Positions 28,976 to 34,523 of a stretch of 34,523 nucleotides of DNA are shown piece after piece; the stretch's first letter is position 1; the number at the start of each line of letters is the position of its first letter. The notes beneath the pieces are model-generated. The model did not search any database, had not been told where the DNA came from, and saw only the letters and a list, made by a program, of their open reading frames with translations. The stretch lies in the NCBI GenBank assembly GCA_945952105.1, contig CAMFGZ010000039.1, positions 1-34,523 on the forward strand. The letters run 5' to 3'. This stretch comes from an uncultured Rhodospirillaceae bacterium. GTDB lineage: Bacteria > Pseudomonadota > Alphaproteobacteria > Reyranellales > Reyranellaceae. A program made the translations under genes and the position numbers.

Positions 28976-29203
28976 ATGGAAAAGTCCAAGGCCGACGGAA
29001 AGATCGAGGGCGAAGGCAGCTACAGCGCCACCGCCGACTATAACAAGCGGATGGCCGACTTCCTGAAGAAGGGCAACGTCGACGAGGCTGCGCGTGAGGC
29101 GATGCAAGCCCTGGACTCCGAGGAAGCCGGCATGCTCAAGGACGCCGAAGCCAAGGGCAAGGCGGGGGATCCAAAGGGTCAGGGAAAGGCGAAGACCCGG
29201 TAG
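28976..29203 (+). CDS. Small charged hypothetical protein
   Basis: This 75-residue, Lys/Glu/Asp-rich, highly soluble helical protein has no cysteine and no signal peptide. 'GEGSYSATADYNKRMADFLKKGNVDEAAREAMQALDSEEAG' forms the only patterned part; the tail is Gly/Lys-rich and probably disordered. AAGGAG 7 nt before the ATG fixes the start and argues it is really translated. I believe similar stress-associated small proteins occur in Alphaproteobacteria, but I cannot name a family. It follows the TAXI gene by 49 nt and converges on a Bug gene. Confidence 0.78.
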   Translation: MEKSKADGKIEGEGSYSATADYNKRMADFLKKGNVDEAAREAMQALDSEEAGMLKDAEAKGKAGDPKGQGKAKTR

Positions 29204-29220
29204 GTCCTCGCCCTTCGAGC

Positions 29221-30195
29221 CTATTCAGGCTTGAGCAGGCCTTTCTTGGCCAAATCGCCGATCCCGGCATCTTCCGTCTTCATGAAGGCGGCGAACGCTT
29301 CCGGGGTCGACGGGCGTACGGTCGCGCCCAGATCGATGAATTTCTGCTTGATTGCGGGATCGTCGAGCGCCGCTACCGCCGCCGCATTCAGGGTCGCGAT
29401 GATTGGCGCCGGGGTGTCCTGGCGCACGAAGAGCCCGAGCGTCGTGCCGCCGTCGAAGGGAGTGCAGCCAACTTCGGCGAGGGTCGGAACGCTGGGAAGT
29501 TCTGGCGTGCGCTTCTCGCCGACCACGACGAGCGCGCGTAGCTTGCCTGACTGCAGGTGCGGCAGGGAGCTGCTGAGCTGGTCGACGTAACTATCGATCT
29601 GGCCGGCCAGTACGTCGTTCAAACCGACGCCGGAGCCGCGATAGGGTACGATCGAGAAGCTCACCTTCTCGTTTTCCTGAATGCGCAGGATATCGGTGTG
29701 ATTGGGCGTGCCGTTGCCGGCGTGTCCCATGCTGATCGTTCCGGGCTTGGCCTTTGCCGCCGCCATCAATGACTGCCAGTCGGTGAAGCGGCTGTTGGCC
29801 GGCACCACCACGACCATCGGCACCGTGCTCAGCATGCTCACCGGCGCGAAGGACGGCACCATCGACGGCTTGCCGGCCATCAGAGGCGAAACGTAGAGCG
29901 TGCCGAAGGCCGCGATCACCATCGTGTAGCCGTCGGCGGGCGCCTGCAACACCAACTCCTGACCGACGACGCCACCGGCGCCGGGCCGGTTGTCGACCAG
30001 CACGGGCTGGCCGAGCTTGCGCGACATGCCCTCGCCCGCGAGGCGCGCCGTCACGTCGGCATTGCCGCCGGCGGCGAAGGGCACGACGAAACGAATGGGT
30101 TTGGTCGGAAAGCTCTGCGCCCGCGCGCCGAAGCCGGACGCCAAAGCCGCCGTCGCGGCCAATCCCCCCAGAATGAATGTCCGCCTCTGTGCCAC
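29221..30195 (-). CDS. Bug/TctC-family solute-binding protein
   Basis: This 324-residue periplasmic receptor has a twin-arginine signal (MAQRRTFILGGLAATAALASG). Classic Bug landmarks are present: 'PIRFVVPFAAGGNADVTAR', 'DNRPGAGGVVGQELVLQAPADGYTMVIA' and 'LPSVPTLAEVG'. The start is GTG with GGAGG 7 nt upstream. There are no TctA/B genes alongside. It is transcribed away from the CBS-domain gene through a 152-nt divergent gap in which I see no clear operator. Confidence 0.9.
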   Translation of the reverse strand: MAQRRTFILGGLAATAALASGFGARAQSFPTKPIRFVVPFAAGGNADVTARLAGEGMSRKLGQPVLVDNRPGAGGVVGQELVLQAPADGYTMVIAAFGTLYVSPLMAGKPSMVPSFAPVSMLSTVPMVVVVPANSRFTDWQSLMAAAKAKPGTISMGHAGNGTPNHTDILRIQENEKVSFSIVPYRGSGVGLNDVLAGQIDSYVDQLSSSLPHLQSGKLRALVVVGEKRTPELPSVPTLAEVGCTPFDGGTTLGLFVRQDTPAPIIATLNAAAVAALDDPAIKQKFIDLGATVRPSTPEAFAAFMKTEDAGIGDLAKKGLLKPE

Positions 30196-30347
30196 TCTGC
30201 GTCCTCCGTTTGCCTTGACCGGAGCATCTGCCGGGCGGCTACGCGAGGCTACTCAAATCGCCGTTGCCTTCCGCGGGATGGAAAGCCGCGCAACCACACG
30301 CTCTGCAATGGCGTTTTTTCCCTGAACCCAAACGAACGGAGCGACCC

Positions 30348-30806
30348 ATGCGAGTAGGCGATGCCATGACGCGCGACGTCTGTGTTGCGCGACCGGATCA
30401 CACGATCGAGGACGCGGCGAGGATGATGCTGGCCATTGACGCCGGCCTCCTGCCCGTGGGCGATGAGAATCGGCTGGTCGGGATGATCTCCGACCGGGAC
30501 ATCGCCGTGCGTGCCATTGGCGAGGGAAAGGGACCCGGCACGGCGGTCAGCGAGATCATGAGCCAGGACGTGAAATACTGTTTCGTCGACGAAGACACCG
30601 CGCACGTCGCAAAGAACATGGGTGAACTCCAGGTCCGCCGCCTGCCGGTCGTCGATCGCGACAAGCGTCTCGTCGGCATCCTGTCGCTGGCAGACGTCGC
30701 CTCGCACGAGAACGACGGGCGCAAGGTCGGTAACGCGCTCCGCGACATCGCCCAGCCGGGCGGCGAGCACAATCAGGGCTCCGAGGAACGCGGGAGGGGC
30801 ATGTGA
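30348..30806 (+). CDS. Two-CBS-domain protein
   Basis: This 152-residue cytosolic protein consists of a tandem CBS pair (Bateman module). CBS1 (about 1-60) has 'VGDAMTRDVCVARPDHTIEDAARMML' and 'LVGMISDRDIAVRAI'; CBS2 (about 68-125) has 'VSEIMSQDVKYCFVDEDTAHVAKNM' and 'RLVGILSLADVA'. Such stand-alone modules bind AMP/ATP/NAD and often belong to stress regulons. GGAG precedes the ATG at 30348, which decides the start over an in-frame extension. The stop overlaps the next gene by four bases (GTGA), so the two proteins are made together. Confidence 0.9.
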   Translation: MRVGDAMTRDVCVARPDHTIEDAARMMLAIDAGLLPVGDENRLVGMISDRDIAVRAIGEGKGPGTAVSEIMSQDVKYCFVDEDTAHVAKNMGELQVRRLPVVDRDKRLVGILSLADVASHENDGRKVGNALRDIAQPGGEHNQGSEERGRGM

Positions 30807-31135
30807 GCGCGCCGCACGCAGCCGTCTGGCTGAATGCCAGCGAGGCTCACATCTTTCGCTTCGGCTCGGGCGAAGTGGAGAAGTGCGAGGTGCGGGCCGA
30901 AGGCAACGGGCGGGTTCGCGACGATCGCGAGTATTTCGAGGCGATCCTTGCCGAGTTGACCGAGGTCGAGGGCTGGGTGATCGCGGGTCCCCAAGGACCT
31001 CGTCAGGACTTCGAAAAATATGTCCGCGTCGGCCACGCCGAGCAGCTCGCGAAAAAGCTGGTCGGCGTGGAGGCGATGGACGAACCCAGCGATGGCGAAC
31101 TGCTGCGTCACGCCCGCAAGCGGCTGGCGTCCTAG
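30803..31135 (+). CDS. eRF1/baeRF-like small protein
   Basis: This 110-residue protein begins 'HAAVWLNASEAHIFRFGSGEVEKCEV' and ends 'KKLVGVEAMDEPSDGELLRHARKRL'. That pattern recalls bacterial proteins annotated as translational-machinery or eRF1-domain-like (beta-strand 'VWxDxxxAxxFxF', a central strand 'GWVIAGPQGPRQDFEKYV', a final helix). The His-rich loop often seen in relatives is missing. The GTG start overlaps the CBS gene stop, with GGGAGGGG ahead. A shared role with the CBS protein in stress or ribosome hibernation is a guess from position. Confidence 0.75.
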   Translation: MSAPHAAVWLNASEAHIFRFGSGEVEKCEVRAEGNGRVRDDREYFEAILAELTEVEGWVIAGPQGPRQDFEKYVRVGHAEQLAKKLVGVEAMDEPSDGELLRHARKRLAS

Positions 31136-31516
31136 CTAATTGCTGTTTTCCAGCCGCGTCACGATGAAGCCGCGGCCGTCGCGTTCGACCTCGAAGCGCA
31201 CTCGGTCGCCCGGTCCCAGATCTTTCAGGGATGCGGGATCTTCGACGGCGAAGACCCGCACGCCGCCTTCGGGCAACAGCGGAAGGGGGCGATAGTCGAT
31301 CGTGACGCGGCCCGCAGACTTGTCGACGGCCACGATGCGGCCGCTGGCGAGGCGGGCATCGTTGGGAATGTCGGCCGCACGCTGGGCGGCATCGTCGTCG
31401 TCGTCGTGAAGGCCGGGACCACCCGGCAGGCTCATGGCCCAAACGGGCGAGGCCGCCACCGGCGAAAACACGACTGCGGCGAGCGCTGCACAGAGCGTGA
31501 GCAAACTCTTCGACAT
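31136..31516 (-). CDS. Exported CusF-like protein lacking copper ligands
   Basis: This 126-residue protein has a Sec signal peptide (cleavage after about residue 27, 'SPVWA-M'). It then has an acidic Asp run (HDDDDD) and a small five-stranded barrel from 'ASGRIVAVDKSAGRVTIDYRPLPLL' to 'LKDLGPGDRVRFEVERDGRGFIVTRLE'. This is the CusF-like arrangement G-x-V-x-x-V-D...V-T-I-x-H-x-P-I...L-x-x-G-D-x-V-x-F. The His, Trp and Met residues that bind Cu(I) in CusF are replaced (Tyr, Pro/Glu, Gly/Val). It is therefore probably not a copper chaperone, though the upstream Asp run might bind metal. It converges on the eRF1-like gene with no intervening base. Confidence 0.75.
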   Translation of the reverse strand: MSKSLLTLCAALAAVVFSPVAASPVWAMSLPGGPGLHDDDDDAAQRAADIPNDARLASGRIVAVDKSAGRVTIDYRPLPLLPEGGVRVFAVEDPASLKDLGPGDRVRFEVERDGRGFIVTRLENSN

Positions 31517-31531
31517 GGGCTGAACTTTCCG

Positions 31532-31559
31532 AATGGTTAACGCTGTTCAGAGAACCATT
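31532..31559. promoter_or_regulatory. Inverted repeat in CusF-like gene promoter
   Basis: AATGGTT (31532-31538) and AACCATT (31553-31559) are exact inverted copies with a 14-nt spacer, and flanking TTCC/GGAA extend the symmetry imperfectly. They lie 16-43 nt upstream of the minus-strand CusF-like start, a fitting position for a repressor site. No linked regulator is evident. Confidence 0.4.
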
Positions 31560-31621
31560 TGGGAAGGCCCTTGCCGATTTCCAGAGGTTACATCGCGGTG
31601 ACGGGCGCTTCTGTATCGTAT

Positions 31622-31646
31622 GTCACAGGGCTCACGCGCCTGTGAC
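31622..31646 (-). terminator. Hairpin after Bug gene
   Basis: GTCACAGG (31622-31629) and CCTGTGAC (31639-31646) form a perfect 8-bp stem 26 nt past the stop of the minus-strand Bug gene. No T-run follows, so it may be a weak terminator, an RNA-stabilising stem or an operator. Confidence 0.4.
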
Positions 31647-31671
31647 CTCTGCACGCTGTCTGCGCGTGTCG

Positions 31672-32646
31672 TCACTCGGGCTTGATGTTGCCTTCACGGA
31701 TGACCTTACCCCAGCGGTCGCGGTCGTTGCTGACGAGGGTGACGACATCCTGCGGCGGGCCGGAGAGGGGCTCGGCGCCCAGCGTGGCCAGGCGCTCGGC
31801 CGTGGCTGGTGCGGCGAGAACCTTGTTCACCGCCTCGTTGAGGCGCTTAACGATCGGCTCCGGCACGCCGGCCGGACCGAGCACGATGAACCATCCTTCG
31901 ATCTCCGCGGCGGCGAGGTTCAGTTCGCGCAGGGTCGGAAGGTCGGGCGCCAGAGTGCTGCGCTTCGGGCCAGTCACCGCGAGCGCCCGCATCTCGCCGC
32001 GCTGCACGTAGGGCAGCATCACCGCGACGTTGTCGAACATCGTCTGGATGCGGCCCGCGAGGATGTCGGCGCGCACCGCGCCGCTGCCGCGATAGGGGAC
32101 GTGAAGGATCTGCACGCCCGCGGTGCGCTGCAGGATCTCGCCCGCGAGATGCTGTGCCGTGCCCATGCCGGTCGACGCATAGGCGACTCCGTTCGGCTTC
32201 GCCTTCGCGAGGGCGATGAGGTCGGCCACCGTCTTCACGCCGAGATCCGGATGCACGACGAGCAGATAGGGCGTACGGGCCACCGTGGCGATCGGCGTGA
32301 AGTCCTTCAGCGGATCGAAGGACAGGTTCGGGTAGAGCGCGCCCAGCGTGGCGTGGGAACTCGGCGCGAACAGCAGCGTGTAGCCGTCGGCGGGCGACTT
32401 CACGATCATCTCCGAGGCGATGATGCCGCTCGCACCGCCCTTGTTCTCGACCAGCACGTTCTGGCCGAGCTCGGTCGTGAGCCCCTGCGCGAGCAGGCGC
32501 GCGATCACGTCGGTCGCGCCACCCGGCGGGAATCCGACGACCAGTCGGATCGACTTGTCGGGAAAGGCCGGAGTCTGCGCGGCCGCAGGCAAGGCAAGGC
32601 CGAGGAGGCTGCCGGCCAGCAGCCCCATGAACTTCGAACGCAGCAT
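31672..32646 (-). CDS. Bug/TctC-family solute-binding protein
   Basis: This 324-residue periplasmic receptor has an ordinary Sec signal (MLRSKFMGLLAGSLLGLALPAAA). All Bug landmarks are canonical: 'SIRLVVGFPPGGATDVIARLLAQ', 'VENKGGASGIIASEMIVKSPADGYTLLFA', 'HVPYRGSGAVRADILAGRI' and 'LPTLRELNL'. Two ATGs lie six bases apart. GGGAGG directly abuts the first (32652) but is ideally spaced (6 nt) from the second (32646), so I prefer 32646. It lies 49 nt downstream of a TauD-type dioxygenase gene and under the same GntR-controlled promoter region, so it probably captures the substrate, or a precursor, of that enzyme. Confidence 0.9.
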   Translation of the reverse strand: MLRSKFMGLLAGSLLGLALPAAAQTPAFPDKSIRLVVGFPPGGATDVIARLLAQGLTTELGQNVLVENKGGASGIIASEMIVKSPADGYTLLFAPSSHATLGALYPNLSFDPLKDFTPIATVARTPYLLVVHPDLGVKTVADLIALAKAKPNGVAYASTGMGTAQHLAGEILQRTAGVQILHVPYRGSGAVRADILAGRIQTMFDNVAVMLPYVQRGEMRALAVTGPKRSTLAPDLPTLRELNLAAAEIEGWFIVLGPAGVPEPIVKRLNEAVNKVLAAPATAERLATLGAEPLSGPPQDVVTLVSNDRDRWGKVIREGNIKPE

Positions 32647-32701
32647 TTTCATCCTCCCGATTCGTGCTTCTTGTCTTGTCGTTGAGCCTTTGCGGCTTGC
32701 G

Positions 32702-33619
32702 TCATGAAACCGCGGCGACCGCCTGCAGCATCGATTCGCGGTCGTTGCCGGCCGTATTGCTTGCGATGCGGCCGCTTTCGACCTCGCCCTCGAGCGAGCA
32801 GCGGTACATCACGCGCGGCTTGGTCTGGTCGAAGTCGCCCAGCGCCACGTGGGCGCTGCAGCGATTGTCCCACATCACCACGTCGCCGAGGCTCCAGCGG
32901 TGGCGATAGACGAACTCCGGCGAGGTCGCGTGCGCGTTGAGCATCGACAGCAGGCTCTGGCTCTCCTCGTCGGACATGCCGAGGAAGCGGCGGATGCGCT
33001 GGTTGACCAGCAGCGACTTGCGGCCGGTCTCGGGATGCGTGCGAACCACCGGGTGGATGACCGGCGGATTGCGCCGCTTCATCTCGGCCACGTCGGCTGG
33101 ATCGCGCGCCTCGATGCCGCGGATCATCGACACGTCGTGCAGCGCCTCGAGATTTTCGATCAGGCCGCGCATCGGCGGCGTCAGCGTCTCCAGTGCGAGG
33201 TAGAGATTGGCCCACATCGTGTCGCCGCCGACCGGAGGCTTCTCCTTGCAGTGAAGGACTGCGCCCTTGGCGGGGCGGGACGTGTAGCTGAGGTCGGTAT
33301 GCCAGTTGCGGCCCGAATTGTGGGTCCCCGACTTCTTGCCGCCGACCATCTTGTTGGTCAGGACGAGGATCTCTCGGTGATCCGGATGCAGGGTCGAGGG
33401 CGCCTGCGAGTCGTGATTGTCGAGCACGCCGAAGCGGCGCGAGAAAGCGATTTGCTCTTCCGGCGTCAGGTCCTGCTCGGGGAACACCAGGACGATGTGC
33501 TCCAGCCAGGCCTTGTTGATTTCTTCGTGCTGCGAGTTGGTCAGGGGTTTGCGCAGGTCGACGCCGCGAACCTGAGCGCCGGCCGCAAAGCCAAGGGGCG
33601 TGATTTCGAGTGAGTTCAT
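32702..33619 (-). CDS. TauD/TfdA-type Fe(II)/2-oxoglutarate dioxygenase
   Basis: This 305-residue non-haem iron oxygenase has His107-x-Asp109 in 'NWHTDLSYTSRPAKGAVLH', distal His257 in 'DNRCSAHVAL', and Arg269/Arg273 downstream for 2-oxoglutarate. 'VRTHPETGRKSLLVNQRIRRFLGM' is the conserved core that is also found in the paralogue at 2.9-3.8 kb. AGGGAG lies 7 nt before the ATG. The next gene is a Bug receptor, and the divergent neighbour is a GntR/FCD regulator, so this is a regulated uptake-and-hydroxylation unit for an unknown anionic compound (sulfonate, aryloxyalkanoate or similar). Confidence 0.9.
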   Translation of the reverse strand: MNSLEITPLGFAAGAQVRGVDLRKPLTNSQHEEINKAWLEHIVLVFPEQDLTPEEQIAFSRRFGVLDNHDSQAPSTLHPDHREILVLTNKMVGGKKSGTHNSGRNWHTDLSYTSRPAKGAVLHCKEKPPVGGDTMWANLYLALETLTPPMRGLIENLEALHDVSMIRGIEARDPADVAEMKRRNPPVIHPVVRTHPETGRKSLLVNQRIRRFLGMSDEESQSLLSMLNAHATSPEFVYRHRWSLGDVVMWDNRCSAHVALGDFDQTKPRVMYRCSLEGEVESGRIASNTAGNDRESMLQAVAAVS

Positions 33620-33639
33620 GTGAGTTCTCCCTAAGCCTC

Positions 33640-33669
33640 AGTGTATCCAGCCGAACATTTATCGGTCAA
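33640..33669 (-). promoter_or_regulatory. Candidate promoter of the TauD-Bug operon
   Basis: On the minus strand TTGACC (complement of 33664-33669) and TACACT (complement of 33640-33645) are 18 nt apart, with the predicted start about 15-20 nt before the dioxygenase ATG. The GntR-type palindrome lies just upstream of the -35, a position suited to activation or looping repression. Confidence 0.55.
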
Positions 33670-33680
33670 TATACTGTTTA

Positions 33681-33691
33681 TTGTCAGACAA
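33681..33691. promoter_or_regulatory. GntR/FadR-type operator
   Basis: TTGTCAGACAA is a perfect palindrome (5+1+5) and fits the FadR-subfamily consensus T-N-G-T-N3-A-C-N-A. On the plus strand a TATACT -10 (33670-33675) places the predicted gntR start at about 33682, inside this site. It should therefore repress its own gene and sit beside the divergent TauD-Bug promoter. Confidence 0.7.
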
Positions 33692-33710
33692 GAATGGGGA
33701 TCGTCAACCG

Positions 33711-34442
33711 ATGGACGCCAACCTTGCCCGCGCTACAACCTCCGTCGCCGAGTTGGGCGAGACTCCGCTCGGCCGGCAGGTGAAGTCGCTGCCGGAGCGG
33801 CTGGCCGAGCGCATCCTTCAGGACGTGATGACCGGCCGGCTGAAGCCCGGCGAGCGGCTCAAGGAAGAACTGCTGGCGCAAACGCATGCCGTCAGCCGCG
33901 CCACGGTACGCGAGGCGCTGATCGCGCTGGCGCGGCAGGGCTATGTCGTGCGCATCCCGCGTTCGGGCGCGAAGATCGCGGAGTTCTCGCGCAGCGATCT
34001 CGACGACCTGTTCGAGATGCGCGCGGCGCTGCTCTCCGTCGCGGCGGGCCGCTACACGCGACAGGCCGGGCCGGCGCAGCGGGCCGAACTGGAAGCGCTC
34101 GTCGTCGAACTCGAGAAGATGGCGGGGATCGCCGACATGCTGCCGCAGGATTTCGCGACCCAGTCGGTGCGCATCCAGACGTTCCTCACGGAGCGTTGCG
34201 GCAACAACCACCTGCCCGACATGTACAAGCAACTGGCAAGCATGGGCATGTGGCAGCTGATCCGTGGCCAGGCCAGCAGCTTCCTCACGTTCGCGGGCCG
34301 CATGGAATCCGCGGCGGACTGGCGCCGCCTCGCCGACTGCGTCACGGCCAGCGATGTCGAAGGCGCCGAACGCGCGGGCCGGCTGCTGCTCGAACACTCG
34401 GGCGCGCGCGTGCGCCAGCATTTCGATACCACCTCATCCTGA
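33711..34442 (+). CDS. GntR-family regulator, FadR/FCD type
   Basis: This 243-residue transcription factor has an N-terminal winged helix (about 25-95) with 'LPERLAERILQDVMTGRLKPGERLKEELLAQTHAVSRATVREALIALARQGYV', the GntR signature, and a C-terminal helical FCD-like ligand domain (about 100-235). The usual metal-binding His triad of FCD proteins is not evident; 'SVRIQTFLTERCGNNHLPDMYKQL' has a single candidate His in the expected region, so ligand binding may be metal-free. The ATG at 33711 is chosen; a TTG at 33681 lies inside the operator. It is divergent from the TauD-Bug operon, its probable target. Confidence 0.88.
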   Translation: MDANLARATTSVAELGETPLGRQVKSLPERLAERILQDVMTGRLKPGERLKEELLAQTHAVSRATVREALIALARQGYVVRIPRSGAKIAEFSRSDLDDLFEMRAALLSVAAGRYTRQAGPAQRAELEALVVELEKMAGIADMLPQDFATQSVRIQTFLTERCGNNHLPDMYKQLASMGMWQLIRGQASSFLTFAGRMESAADWRRLADCVTASDVEGAERAGRLLLEHSGARVRQHFDTTSS

Positions 34443-34472
34443 GAGCTTGCTCAATACGTTCACAAGCTCTCA
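34440..34472 (+). terminator. Hairpin terminator of the GntR gene
   Basis: TGAGAGCTTG (34440-34449, including the stop codon) pairs perfectly with CAAGCTCTCA (34463-34472) across a 13-nt loop, followed by an AT-rich, T-biased stretch. This is a probable intrinsic terminator, although the T-run is broken. Confidence 0.6.
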
Positions 34473-34523
34473 GAATTTGTGAATCTTTGTCTTTCGGATG
34501 CAGGCTCGAGATGATTCCATCGA

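Overview
The window is GC-rich, densely coded chromosomal DNA of an alphaproteobacterium-like organism. Supporting this are a DUF3297 protein, several Bug-type (tripartite tricarboxylate) solute receptors, a patatin / acetoacetate decarboxylase / 3-hydroxybutyrate dehydrogenase operon, LolA and a DUF1232 protein. Genus is not determinable by eye; a soil or plant-associated Reyranella/Bradyrhizobium-like lineage is an inference. I see no rRNA, tRNA, CRISPR array, insertion sequence or phage gene, and no stretch over 300 bases without a gene.

Layout. 1-3.8 kb: a small DUF6941-like protein, then on the minus strand a TauD-type dioxygenase, a Bug receptor and an acyl-CoA-dehydrogenase-like flavoenzyme (scavenging of an unknown organic acid or sulfonate-like compound). 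4.0-7.9 kb: an OmpA-type porin with a strong terminator, preceded by the patatin-adc-bdhA ketone-body/polyhydroxybutyrate operon. 8.0-17.3 kb: a RiPP cluster of lasso-peptide type. Minus-strand genes run in the order HprK-like kinase, B2 protease, asparagine-synthetase-like cyclase, B1 recognition protein, a 71-residue precursor, and a PF14907-like nucleotidyltransferase, almost all overlapping or touching. Divergent from them are two translationally coupled phytanoyl-CoA-dioxygenase-like Fe(II)/2OG oxygenases. Behind those lie a convergent glycosyltransferase-like gene and a fused ABC exporter. 17.4-23.4 kb: luciferase-like monooxygenase, LolA, a GNAT acetyltransferase, a Phd/VapC toxin-antitoxin operon with a perfect palindromic operator, an acyl-CoA ligase whose start overlaps the toxin stop, an EamA transporter and a DUF1232 protein. 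23.5-31.5 kb: an SDR dehydrogenase, two exported proteins (one with two SUEL-lectin-like repeats), a rhodanese-ChrB plus ChrA chromate-efflux pair, DUF3297, a TAXI receptor, a Bug receptor, a CBS-domain protein coupled to an eRF1-like stress protein, and a CusF-like protein that lacks the metal ligands. 31.7-34.5 kb: a Bug receptor and TauD-type dioxygenase operon divergent from a GntR/FCD regulator, with a textbook GntR operator between them.

The best candidate for something undescribed is the RiPP cluster. The leader peptide fits the lasso recognition motif exactly, and B1, B2, cyclase, kinase and nucleotidyltransferase are all present. The predicted core, however, has no Asp/Glu at ring position 7, 8 or 9, is Lys/Arg-rich, and its last codons overlap the nucleotidyltransferase gene. 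Together with two oxygenases and a glycosyltransferase-like gene next door, this suggests a heavily tailored or structurally non-canonical lasso-like product. All functional statements come from reading motifs by eye; no database search was run.
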